A stretch of 31,011 nucleotides of DNA, from assembly GCF_000375485.1 (NCBI RefSeq), contig NZ_AQXE01000007.1:183736-214746 (forward strand), written 5' to 3'. How positions within the stretch are numbered: the stretch's first letter is position 1; the number at the start of each line of letters is the position of its first letter. Below, piece by piece: positions 7,998 to 15,660 of this stretch. The notes beneath the pieces are model-generated. The model saw only the letters and a list, made by a program, of their open reading frames with translations. It ran no database searches and was not told where the DNA came from. The stretch is from Desulfovibrio oxyclinae DSM 11498. Its GTDB lineage: Bacteria; Desulfobacterota; Desulfovibrionia; Desulfovibrionales; Desulfovibrionaceae. A program made the position numbers and the translations under genes.

Positions 7998-9191
7998 GTG
8001 AAGGAGTTCCGATTCAACCGGGTGGAGTTCGCCGGATCGCTCGGCGATCTGGGAACCCTGCTTCCGCTGGCAATGGGCATGATCATGGTCAACGGTCTTG
8101 ACCCTGTGGGCCTCTTCGTCACCGTGGGGCTTCTTTACGTGCTCGGCGGCAGCTACTACCGCGTGCCCATTGCCGTGCAGCCCATGAAGGTCATCAGCGC
8201 CTATGCCATCGTCACGGCCGCCTCGCAGGCGCAGATCATGGCGTCGGGCTGGCTCATGGCCGCCTGCCTGCTCTTTCTGGGCCTGACGGGACTCGTGGAC
8301 AACGTGGCCCGGATGATTCCCAAACCCGTGATTCGAGGCGTACAGCTTTCTACCGGTATCCTGCTCATGTCCAAGGGAGCCGGCTTCATCGCCGGAACCT
8401 CTCCGTTTCAGCAGGGGCAGGGCATGGCCGAGCCGTTTCTCGCATTCCAGATGGTCGGTCCCGTTCCCGTAGGTATCATCATTGGCGCGCTGCTCGGGGC
8501 TGCTGCGCTGTTGCTTCTGGACAACAAGCGCTATCCCGCCGGACTGGTGGTGGTCGCCGCCGGTGCCCTGTGCGGACTGCTGCTCGGGGCCGCGTCCGGG
8601 CTGGGCAAGCTCTCCACCGGCTTCAATCCGCCGCCGCTGCTCCCCTTCGGATTCCCGTCCGGTGCGGACTTCACGCTGGCCCTGTTCACTCTGGTTTTGC
8701 CGCAGCTTCCCATGACCGTGGGCAACGCCGTCATCGCCAACCGTGACCTGAGTCTCGAATATTTCGGCGAGAACAGCAGGCGAGTCACCGACCGCGCCCT
8801 GTGCGTAACCATGGGCATCGCCAACGCCGTGGGCGCTCTGCTGGGCGGTATGCCGCTATGTCACGGGGCCGGTGGGCTGGCGGCGCATTATCGTTTCGGC
8901 GCCCGCACTGGCGGGTCCAACATCATCATCGGCGCCATTTTCCTCGCTCTGGCGATTCTCTTCGGAGCAGGCATCCTCAATATCCTGCACCTGTTGCCCA
9001 TGGCAGCGCTCGGGGTGCTGCTGATCTTTGCCGGAGCGCAGCTGGGGCTGACCATACTGGACATGCGCCAGCGGGATGAGCTGTTCGTTATTCTTGTGAT
9101 GGTGGGCGTGGCGCTGGCCTTCAATCTGGCGTGGGCCTTCGGAGTGGGATTGCTGGTGGCATGGGTGCTGCGCCGTGGTGTTTCCATCTGA
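7998..9191 (+). CDS. MOT1-type molybdate/sulfate transporter
   Basis: A 397-residue, highly hydrophobic protein with about ten to twelve predicted membrane helices. It has the two signatures of the MOT1/SulP-related molybdate transporter family: a SLGDLGTLLP motif at 14-23 and a second LVLPQLPMTVGNAVIANRDL-type motif at about 232-251. Family members import molybdate or sulfate as oxyanions. There is no C-terminal STAS domain, consistent with MOT1 rather than classical SulP. The GTG start has an AAGGAGG ribosome-binding site seven bases upstream. The gene stands alone; I see no molybdenum-cofactor riboswitch in its short leader. Molybdate is the better guess, but the substrate is inferred. Confidence 0.82.
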   Translation: MKEFRFNRVEFAGSLGDLGTLLPLAMGMIMVNGLDPVGLFVTVGLLYVLGGSYYRVPIAVQPMKVISAYAIVTAASQAQIMASGWLMAACLLFLGLTGLVDNVARMIPKPVIRGVQLSTGILLMSKGAGFIAGTSPFQQGQGMAEPFLAFQMVGPVPVGIIIGALLGAAALLLLDNKRYPAGLVVVAAGALCGLLLGAASGLGKLSTGFNPPPLLPFGFPSGADFTLALFTLVLPQLPMTVGNAVIANRDLSLEYFGENSRRVTDRALCVTMGIANAVGALLGGMPLCHGAGGLAAHYRFGARTGGSNIIIGAIFLALAILFGAGILNILHLLPMAALGVLLIFAGAQLGLTILDMRQRDELFVILVMVGVALAFNLAWAFGVGLLVAWVLRRGVSI

Positions 9192-9224
9192 GCCGTTCGA
9201 GGTGACGCATTTTTGCCCAAAAAA

Positions 9225-9251
9225 AGCGGACGGAGTTTTTCTCCGTCCGCT
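9225..9251 (-). terminator. Intrinsic terminator of the TPR gene
   Basis: AGCGGACGGAG (9225-9235), a five-base loop and CTCCGTCCGCT (9241-9251) form an 11-bp stem. On the minus strand it is followed by a T-run, so it ends the TPR gene. It may also slow plus-strand transcription. Confidence 0.88.
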
Positions 9252-9273
9252 GTAATTATTGGCGGGTGAGGCT

Positions 9274-9858
9274 TTACTGTTTTTCCAGAGCCATCTTGAT
9301 GAATTCCCGGACAGGCATTCCGTTGGGTGCCTTGGCTTCGGGATCGATCTCCAAAACGCGGCGCCATGTCTTGGCTGCCTCCTGAGGGCGTTCCAGATCA
9401 TAGAACAGCACGATGCCCTTGTTGAACAGCGGGGTGATGTGAATCGGGTCCAGCTCCATGGCCTTGTCAAAGGCTTCGATGGCCTTCTGGGGCTTGCCGG
9501 TGCGACGATACATCACGCCAAGGTCCGACCAGACGCCGGGCTTGGACGGGTCCAGCTCCAGCGCCTTTTGATATGCTTCAACCGCCTTGCCCGGGCGGTC
9601 GTGGTCGAAGTAGTGGTTGCCCAGCGCGGTCCATGCGCGCGGGTCTTCGGGGTGGTTCTTCACCGCCTGAACAAGCTTGCCGGACTGGTCCTGCGTCGGT
9701 GCCTGAGAGGGCATCTGTGCCGGTGTCTGCGCCTGATGGGCGGTGCCGCCCGAGCCGGTGCTCATGGTCATGACGGTGACCGCGTTGCCCACGAACGCCC
9801 CGGCGAGAAAGGCGAGGACCGCCACGATAATGATCTTGGAATTGCCTTTTTCGGCCAT
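9274..9858 (-). CDS. Membrane-anchored TPR protein
   Basis: A 194-residue protein: short basic N-terminus, one membrane helix at about 9-30, then a Gln/Pro/Ala-rich linker at about 38-60. Three or more tetratricopeptide repeats follow, recognisable by the AWTALGNHYFDHDRPGKA, VWSDLGVMYRRTGKPQKA and PLFNKGIVLFYDLERPQEA segments. TPR units bind partner proteins, so this is probably a periplasm-facing scaffold; partners are unknown. It resembles the C-terminal part of CcmH/NrfG-like TPR proteins, but no cytochrome c maturation genes are nearby. The ATG at 9858 has a GGAGGAA ribosome-binding site; the longer upstream frame is not used. It is divergent from the cyclophilin gene. Confidence 0.8.
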   Translation of the reverse strand: MAEKGNSKIIIVAVLAFLAGAFVGNAVTVMTMSTGSGGTAHQAQTPAQMPSQAPTQDQSGKLVQAVKNHPEDPRAWTALGNHYFDHDRPGKAVEAYQKALELDPSKPGVWSDLGVMYRRTGKPQKAIEAFDKAMELDPIHITPLFNKGIVLFYDLERPQEAAKTWRRVLEIDPEAKAPNGMPVREFIKMALEKQ

Positions 9859-10058
9859 ACGGTTCCTCCGTTTTCTTGCGTTTGAGCCGAAAATGGTACC
9901 TGTTTCGGCCCTGAAAGGCCACGATAAAATATCTACATCAAGGGTATGAAATGGGAGCGTCGGAGGGCTTGCCGTTTCAGGGATGTGCGGGTATCTTGCG
10001 CGTCCCGAAAACATTGCAAGGAGGGGCAGCCAGCTGCCGTTCGTCAGGAGATGAAGAA

Positions 10059-10565
10059 ATGGAAAATCCGCTTGTCTTGCTTGAGACCCCCGCAGGGGAA
10101 ATACTCGTTGAACTGTATCCCGACAAAGCGCCCGAGACCGTCCGCAATTTCCTCGAATACGTGGACGAAGGATTCTACGACGGAACGCTCTTCCACCGGG
10201 TCATCAAGGGATTCATGATTCAAGGCGGCGGCCTGACGTTCTCCATGGAAGAAAAGTCCACGCGCGACGCCATCGCCAACGAGGCGAACAACGGCCTCTC
10301 CAACGTGGAGGGCTCCCTCGCCATGGCCCGTGAACCCGAAGCGCACAGCGCACGGGCGCAGTTTTTTATCAATGTGGCCGACAACTCGGACATCGACTAC
10401 AAGGATGACACCGACGAAGGCTTCGGTTACTGCGTGTTCGGTCAGGTGGTGGATGGCATGGACGCGGTGACGAAAATCGCCAAATCCAAGACACGGTCAT
10501 TTCAGGGCTTCGACGACGTACCGGTGGATCCGGTCTCCATCATCGCGGCCTACCGTTTCGAGTAG
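10059..10565 (+). CDS. Cyclophilin-type peptidyl-prolyl cis-trans isomerase
   Basis: A 168-residue single-domain cyclophilin that speeds cis-trans isomerisation of proline peptide bonds during folding. The active-site signature is present: FHRVIKGFMIQGG at 45-57 (Arg47, Phe52, Gln55) and QFFINV at 101-106. The binding-loop Trp of human CypA is absent; FGYCVFGQVV occupies the beta-strand after it, as in PpiB-like bacterial enzymes. No signal peptide is seen, so it is probably cytoplasmic. The ATG at 10059 follows a CAGGAG ribosome-binding site; an upstream in-frame start at 9951 would add a non-conserved segment. It is a single gene ended by a strong terminator. Confidence 0.92.
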   Translation: MENPLVLLETPAGEILVELYPDKAPETVRNFLEYVDEGFYDGTLFHRVIKGFMIQGGGLTFSMEEKSTRDAIANEANNGLSNVEGSLAMAREPEAHSARAQFFINVADNSDIDYKDDTDEGFGYCVFGQVVDGMDAVTKIAKSKTRSFQGFDDVPVDPVSIIAAYRFE

Positions 10566-10588
10566 GCGATGGAGTTAAGAGAATATAC

Positions 10589-10618
10589 AGCGCGGGGCTT
10601 CGGCTCCGCGCTTTTTTT
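10589..10618 (+). terminator. Intrinsic terminator of the cyclophilin gene
   Basis: A 10-bp GC-rich stem, AGCGCGGGGC with GCTCCGCGCT, is capped by a TTCG tetraloop and followed by a seven-T run. Confidence 0.92.
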
Positions 10619-10627
10619 GTGGGAAAG

Positions 10628-12916
10628 CTAGCCTTCCACGCATTCGATTTCCGCACTGCCGAGGGGCGGGCGCCGATCCATGGCGACGGAATTGCCGGGC
10701 ATGGACTTGGCGTATTTCTTGATGTGCGCGGCACGTTCGCCCACTTCCATGAGTGAGCAGGGAGCCACCACTTCGAGGACGCCCATGGAAACGCTCACGA
10801 GTGGATATTCACGCTCAAGTCCGTCCCGGCCCTTGGCCTTGATCCACCCGGATTTGCGGTCCTCTTCGGTATAGCAGCCCCTGACGGCTCGCTGGAAACA
10901 GCGGCGAATGGAACGACACGTGCGCTCCACGGCCTGTTTGGAGGTGATGATCACGAAGTCGTCGCCGCCGATGTGGCAGGCAAGCGCGTCCGATGGACCG
11001 TGCTTGCGTGTGGCCCAAGTGATGATATCCGCACAGAGTTTGATGATGCGGTCGCCGTTTCGGAATCCGTATGAGTCGTTGTAAACCTTGAAGTTGTCCA
11101 GGTCAGCGTAGATGATGCAGAATTGTTCAGCCCGTTGCATCCGCGCCTCAAGCTCCTGTTCGATGGCGACATTGCCCGGCAGCCCGGTAAGGGGGTTCGT
11201 GCCCTTGGCCATCTCCACCTGAACCTTGGCAAGCGTATCCAGCAGTTTCTGCACCGAGACCGTGCCGAAAAGCTTTCCCCGGCGAACCACAATGACCTCG
11301 TCGTAGGCCTTCATGGCATCACGGTCCATGGCCAGACGGGCGGCCTGCTCCACAGGCATGGTTGCGTCCACTATAAGCGGATTGTCGTCCATGACAGACG
11401 TGACTTCCCGCTTGTAGTAAAGGGCTACTCCATATTGGGAGGAGAGTTGTCTGTTGAGATAATATTCCGTCACAAGACCGATGGGGCTGTCGTTTTCCGT
11501 CACCACAAGGCTGGAGAACTGATTATTACGCTTGAAGAAGTCCTGTGCAAACGAGACCAGCGTGTCCGGCGCGATGGCGTGTGGCGCTTCCACCACTTCG
11601 CCAACCGGAATGGAGCAGGTGACCATCTTGTGCGAAATCTGGGCGATGGATTTAAGCTCGTCCCAGTTGTTGTGGGCGTTTCGTTTCTGTCTGCTCGGGC
11701 GACCAAGGTAGTAGCCCTGCCCGCAGTGGACACCGATGTCCATAAGGCAGATGGCCTGATCGCGATTTTCTATGCCTTCCGCAATGATTCGAGAGCCGAT
11801 CTTGTCGGCGAAGCTGGTGATGGTCTCGGCAAGCGCACGCTTTACCGGGTCTCGGTGAATGTCGTGAATCAGCGACTTGTCCAGCTTGATATATTCGGGC
11901 TGCAGTTCCGCGATGGCAGACAGGCCGGAGTAGCCGGCACCCACGTCGTCCACCGCCACTAGAAATCCCTGGCTTCGATAGTGCGCAAGTGTCTTGTAGA
12001 ACAGGCCGAAGTCCTGAACGCTCTGGCGTTCCGTTATTTCGAAAACCACGTTTTCCGGGGAGAGCCCCTGTCTTTCGAGAAGTTCGAGTGTGTTTCCGGG
12101 AGTGAAGAGAGGGTCGGCCAAGGTTTTGGGATGGATGTTCAAAAAGATCTTCTGGTGGTGATCCATGGGGCCGAGGCCGCTGACGGCTCGCTCGCGGCAT
12201 AGCTGTTCCAGACGGAACAGACTGCCGAGCGGTTCAGCCAGTTCGAAGAGCATGAGGGGCGATTCCAGCCTGCTGTTGCGGGGGCCGCGTGCCAGCGCCT
12301 CCCATCCGTGCACTTCGCCCTTTCGCAGATCGAGTATGGGCTGATAGCTTGATCGGATGCGTCCGTTGTTGAGGATGTCCTCGAACTCGGCGGCGATCCG
12401 GGTATTTCGCAGTTCGAGCGGAAGGGACGCCATGCGACGCGCTTCGGACAGGGCCGCAGGCAGTTCAAGGACATCGCCCGCCTCGTTGGTGCCGGTCAGG
12501 GAGTATCCCACGCCCACTTCCATGCCGATGCCGGTCCACTGCAACATGGTTTTCTTGAGCGCGCTCTGAAGTCGCACTTTCACGGCGTACGTCAGGTCGG
12601 CCGGATCGGGCTGGCTGTTTCCGCTGCAGTCCCATGCAATGATGTATTCACCCGGTTCGGAGGGCAGAGCTCTGGTCCGGTGCTCCGGGAGCACTTCGTC
12701 CACGACCTCGCGCACGGCTTTGGAAAGTTCGGTTTCGATTCGGTCCGTGATTTCGCTGCCGTAGACTCCGTTGTAGAGGGCAAAGTCCCGAATGGTGACA
12801 AGCAGAATGATGACCTGTCTGTTGAGGTCGGGAACCCATGACTGTTCCATACCCCCACAGGGGGGCTGACTGACGTTCTCATGATGGCGGATCTTGGAAA
12901 TGAAGGATCGTAGCAT
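10628..12916 (-). CDS. GGDEF-like/EAL/CBS/GGDEF cyclic-di-GMP enzyme
   Basis: A 762-residue multidomain protein. Residues ~25-165 look like a decayed GGDEF domain (conserved YN..YG...D.I pattern, no GGDEF). An EAL phosphodiesterase domain follows at ~180-415 with its key motifs intact: EALARG, FLNIHP, EITERQ, DDVGAGYSGL, KLDKSL and AEGIEN. Then come two CBS modules at ~420-580, and a GGDEF cyclase domain at ~590-750 with GGDDF in the active site, an accepted variant, and YADLDNFKVYND. No RxxD inhibitory site precedes GGDDF. It could both make and break c-di-GMP, with the CBS pair sensing adenine nucleotides (inferred from the families). The start is uncertain: a GTG at 12949 sits too close to a GGAGG, so the ATG at 12916 is used. 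Confidence 0.85.
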   Translation of the reverse strand: MLRSFISKIRHHENVSQPPCGGMEQSWVPDLNRQVIILLVTIRDFALYNGVYGSEITDRIETELSKAVREVVDEVLPEHRTRALPSEPGEYIIAWDCSGNSQPDPADLTYAVKVRLQSALKKTMLQWTGIGMEVGVGYSLTGTNEAGDVLELPAALSEARRMASLPLELRNTRIAAEFEDILNNGRIRSSYQPILDLRKGEVHGWEALARGPRNSRLESPLMLFELAEPLGSLFRLEQLCRERAVSGLGPMDHHQKIFLNIHPKTLADPLFTPGNTLELLERQGLSPENVVFEITERQSVQDFGLFYKTLAHYRSQGFLVAVDDVGAGYSGLSAIAELQPEYIKLDKSLIHDIHRDPVKRALAETITSFADKIGSRIIAEGIENRDQAICLMDIGVHCGQGYYLGRPSRQKRNAHNNWDELKSIAQISHKMVTCSIPVGEVVEAPHAIAPDTLVSFAQDFFKRNNQFSSLVVTENDSPIGLVTEYYLNRQLSSQYGVALYYKREVTSVMDDNPLIVDATMPVEQAARLAMDRDAMKAYDEVIVVRRGKLFGTVSVQKLLDTLAKVQVEMAKGTNPLTGLPGNVAIEQELEARMQRAEQFCIIYADLDNFKVYNDSYGFRNGDRIIKLCADIITWATRKHGPSDALACHIGGDDFVIITSKQAVERTCRSIRRCFQRAVRGCYTEEDRKSGWIKAKGRDGLEREYPLVSVSMGVLEVVAPCSLMEVGERAAHIKKYAKSMPGNSVAMDRRPPLGSAEIECVEG

Positions 12917-13120
12917 GGTTCGCTGTCCCGTTTGTTGCTGAATGATCACCCTCCATTGGTACTCGCAATGAACGACACTGTGTTACGGTTTCGTGGTCTT
13001 GAGGAAAAGAATGGGAAAAGGATTGGTGGAGAAAAAACACTTTCGCTCCGCGATCGAATGCGGTTCCGGGCAAAAGGAAGGGCCTTCGCTCAGTGGGTAG
13101 CTATAGGGTAGCAAAAAATA

Positions 13121-13154
13121 AAACGGCCGCATGCAGTAATGCATGCAACCGTTT
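13121..13154 (-). terminator. Intrinsic terminator downstream of the tRNA-Ala fragment
   Basis: On the minus strand an AAACGG/CCGTTT outer stem and a GCATGCA/TGCATGC inner stem surround a four-base loop and are followed by a T-rich run (13113-13120). Its position eight bases past the tRNA 3' end marks it as the original host terminator of the tRNA gene. Confidence 0.75.
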
Positions 13155-13162
13155 GATTTTCT

Positions 13163-13209
13163 TGGTGGAGACGAAGAGATTTGAACTCTCGACCCCTGCC
13201 TTGCGAAGG
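13163..13209 (-). tRNA. 3' half of tRNA-Ala(CGC), left attachment site of the prophage
   Basis: Read on the minus strand, this segment holds the anticodon loop TTCGCAA (anticodon CGC), the 3' anticodon stem GGCAG, variable loop, T arm (GAGAG, seven-base loop, CTCTT), the acceptor 3' strand CGTCTCC, discriminator A and encoded CCA. T at position 70 would form the G3:U70 pair specific for alanine. The 5' strand of the anticodon stem fits for only two bases (13208-13209) and then departs. No D arm or 5' acceptor (expected GGGGACG) is present beyond it. So this is a duplicated 3' tRNA end left by phage integration, not a working tRNA. Confidence 0.85.
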
Positions 13210-13290
13210 GGGAAAGTGTGTCAAAACCACACGATTCCCAACGCTTTTGGCGGCCATTCCCCCTCAAGAATAAGCCCTTCTTTTCGCAGT

Positions 13291-13321
13291 AAAGGTGAAT
13301 TAAAGGTGAGCTGCTCACCTT
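13291..13321. promoter_or_regulatory. Operator-like repeats in the phage early region
   Basis: AAAGGTGA occurs at 13291-13298 and 13302-13309, 11 bases apart (one helical turn). The second copy is part of a perfect palindrome, AAGGTGAGC, one base, GCTCACCTT, at 13303-13321. This resembles a repressor or activator binding region. Confidence 0.4.
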
Positions 13322-13350
13322 CGCCTTTTAGACAGCCTGCAAGTAAATAC

Positions 13351-13370
13351 GCGCTAGCGAAAGCTGGCGC
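13351..13370 (+). other. GAAA-tetraloop hairpin
   Basis: GCGCTAGC and GCTGGCGC form an eight-pair stem (one G-T wobble) closed by a GAAA tetraloop. No T-run follows, so it is not a standard terminator. The rest of 13,213-13,622 holds no gene I can support. Confidence 0.4.
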
Positions 13371-13537
13371 ATCCTTCAATGGGCGTCGCCCTTCTTGCTT
13401 CCCCCATACCCCTTCTCAAAAAAGCGAGGCAGAAGGGCTAAGGGCCTTTATTGATTCGTATATCTCTTTTTGGGTCCTCTGGTGCCTGTGGCGGGCACGG
13501 GTGCAGAGAGGCGCGGGGTTTGCGGTTGGGTGGGGTG

Positions 13538-13560
13538 GTAAAAGTTTTACAATTTTACAA
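13538..13560. promoter_or_regulatory. Palindrome and tandem repeat upstream of the helicase gene
   Basis: GTAAAA, one base, TTTTAC forms a palindrome at 13538-13550. It overlaps two perfect tandem copies of TTTTACAA at 13545-13552 and 13553-13560. This AT-rich block sits 62 bases before the first phage gene in a GC-rich setting. It contains TACAAT twice, which could act as a -10, but no good -35 is present. Confidence 0.35.
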
Positions 13561-13622
13561 TCCATGCTGCGGTTGCGTCTGTGGCCGTGCAGCCTAGCCT
13601 CTGCGTTTGTAGGGGGTGCGGC

Positions 13623-15311
13623 ATGAGTACGCGCGAAGAAGTGCGCAAGGCCGTGGCCGCTGAACGGGAGGAACATTTACAAGCCGAAGAGAACGGCGGC
13701 GGCGAATCTGCGGCGACTGGTCCGGCACAGTCGGGCGGGAGCGGGTACTTCGACCAGCTGCGTCAGGATTTCGAGGATAACCACCTCGGTGATGCGCGGC
13801 GCTTTGCGAATCGGTTCAACGGAAGCCTGCTGTTCGACAATACGCAAGGGCGATGGTCGCGCTTCGACCGCACGCACTGGACCGAGGATCGTGGGCGGAC
13901 GCATCTGCACAGCTTGACGGAGATTGCGGAGGACTATCGGCGGCAGTCGCTGTTTTATGCCAAGAAGATCAAGGAGACCTCGGAGTCTCCGGAATACAAG
14001 AGCTCAAACAAGACCGAGAAGAACGACTTGCTGCGGCCGCTGCAACAGCAAAAGAAATCATGGGAGCAGCGGGCAAGGGAGCTCAAGGACCCGACCAGGA
14101 TCAACAAGGTCCTGAGTCTGGCCAGCGTGTGCAATCCGGGATTTCTGGGAATACTCGGCAAGGAGTGGAACCCGGACCCCAAGCTGTTCGCCTGCGGGAA
14201 TGCGGTTATTGATCTGGAAACCGGCAAGCAGCTTGACCCCGATCCCATGCAGTTCATCAACCGCTCCACCGACGTGGAGTGGATGCATCTGAACGATGAG
14301 TGTCCGTTGTGGGAGGAGACATTTCTGCCGCAGGTGTTCAACGGCGACACCGAGCTCATCGACTACGTCCAGAAGCTGGTGGGCTATTGGCTGACCGGGC
14401 TGATGACGCACCAGGAGTTCTATTGCCTCTGGGGGCCGCAGGGCCGAAACGGCAAGGGCGTTTTCTTCCGGACCATACGCCGGATCATGGGCAGTTACTT
14501 TCAGACGATTCCACCCAAGTTCCTGCTGGACGAGAAGTCGCTGCAGGCCACCGACAAACCCGACCAGATTCTGGTGACGCTGGAGCACACCCGGCTTGCC
14601 TGCGCCTCCGAAGCGCCCAAGCGCGCGAAGTTTTCCGAAGGCGCCATCAAGCAGCTGTCCGGGGGAGACCCCATTACCTGTCGAGGCATGTGGGCCGAGC
14701 ATCTCACGGAGTACATCCCGAAATTCAAGATGCTGTTCGCCACCAACCGGGTGCCGTCAGTGAGCGGTGACGACAAGGCTTTTCAGGAACGGCTGCGGAT
14801 TATCAAGTTTCCGTGCACGTTCCGCATGAACGCCAAGCCGGATCCGGAAGCCAAGGTGTATCCGATGAACCCTCAGCTGGAGTTCGAGCTCCATACGCCG
14901 GAGGCGCTCTCCGGCGTGCTTGCCTGGGCAGTGCGCGGCGCTGTCGAGTTTCTGCGCACCATGGACCTCACCCCACCGGCCTCGGTGCTTGAGGACACGC
15001 AGGACTACATGCAGGACAACGACTTCGTGGGCGAGTTCATCCGGGAGTGTCTCGTGGTGACCGCGGCCGATGACGGCGTCACGTGGCATGACGGAATCCG
15101 GACGCAGATGAAGGACGTCTACAAGGTGTTCGTGGAGTGGTGCAAGCGGGAGAAGTCCATCCCGGAGTCCAAGATATGGAGCCAGAATGCCCTGGGAAAG
15201 GACTTCGTCAACCGCACCGAGCTGGTCAAGGTGCCGCCGAAGAACAAGACGTTTTACAACGTGGCCGTCAAGAACGACTGGGCGAGCCTGATGGACGACG
15301 GGGGGCTGTAG
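13623..15311 (+). CDS. D5-type phage helicase/primase (P4 alpha family)
   Basis: A 562-residue replication protein. After a low-complexity start, residues ~45-230 form the D5 N-terminal region. A superfamily 3 helicase ATPase core follows: Walker A GPQGRNGKGV at 271-280, an acidic CASE segment at 327-330, and the LFATNRVPSV sensor with FQERLRIIKF at 371-396. Residues ~468-550 are a winged-helix C-terminal module that also occurs in this prophage's antirepressor. The protein should unwind phage DNA at the origin; no obvious prim-pol active site is seen, and a separate primase lies downstream. The ATG at 13623 is used because a GGGGG ribosome-binding site precedes it; the in-frame ATG at 13581 adds a poor extension. 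Confidence 0.88.
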   Translation: MSTREEVRKAVAAEREEHLQAEENGGGESAATGPAQSGGSGYFDQLRQDFEDNHLGDARRFANRFNGSLLFDNTQGRWSRFDRTHWTEDRGRTHLHSLTEIAEDYRRQSLFYAKKIKETSESPEYKSSNKTEKNDLLRPLQQQKKSWEQRARELKDPTRINKVLSLASVCNPGFLGILGKEWNPDPKLFACGNAVIDLETGKQLDPDPMQFINRSTDVEWMHLNDECPLWEETFLPQVFNGDTELIDYVQKLVGYWLTGLMTHQEFYCLWGPQGRNGKGVFFRTIRRIMGSYFQTIPPKFLLDEKSLQATDKPDQILVTLEHTRLACASEAPKRAKFSEGAIKQLSGGDPITCRGMWAEHLTEYIPKFKMLFATNRVPSVSGDDKAFQERLRIIKFPCTFRMNAKPDPEAKVYPMNPQLEFELHTPEALSGVLAWAVRGAVEFLRTMDLTPPASVLEDTQDYMQDNDFVGEFIRECLVVTAADDGVTWHDGIRTQMKDVYKVFVEWCKREKSIPESKIWSQNALGKDFVNRTELVKVPPKNKTFYNVAVKNDWASLMDDGGL

Positions 15312-15660
15312 CTGTGAAAGGACGAAGCCCCGAAGCAAGGTCGAAGCAAAGGTCGAAGTGGTCTTTTGTCAGGGAATCCGGCCCTGTCTATGATTCTTCT
15401 ATGCCTCTTCTTACCCCTTTATACCTTTTGAAAGGGAAAGGGGTATGGAGAAAAAATATAAAGAGGAAAAATAAAGCGGCCGCCAACTCGCCGTTTTTAG
15501 GTCGAAGGGCGAAGTTGGTGGATGAAAGTTCGTGGTTCCAGTCGCTTGTGTTGAAAAACAAGGCCGAAGCAAGGTCTACCCGCTTCGCCCTTGGCGTCTG
15601 TCTTCGCCCTTGCGGCCATTTGTCTGCCGCGATGGTGCCTGACGGCAAAGGGGGGCGGCG
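15312..15660. other. Repeat-rich spacer, candidate phage replication origin
   Basis: This 349-base gap between the helicase and primase genes has no supportable ORF. CGAAG occurs at 15323, 15331, 15342, 15354, 15503, 15510 and 15565, and in reverse (CTTCG) at 15583 and 15602, often as CGAAGCAAGGTC or CGAAGGGC. A hairpin at 15412-15445 (TACCCCTTT with AAAGGGGTA, inner CCTTT/AAAGG) lies next to an A-rich run at 15449-15475. Iteron-like repeats, a hairpin and an easily melted tract beside replication genes suggest an origin. Confidence 0.45.

Noticed and set aside
13163..13212. tmRNA 3' end (it would also have G3:U70)
   Set aside because: An anticodon loop and 3' anticodon stem are present, which tmRNA lacks.
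13093..13626. 177-codon frame across the attachment site
   Set aside because: It runs through the tRNA fragment and AT-rich regulatory DNA and shows no motif.
13416..13676. 86-codon minus-strand frame that could be an excisionase
   Set aside because: No helix-turn-helix pattern, no ribosome-binding site, and composition typical of an antisense shadow.
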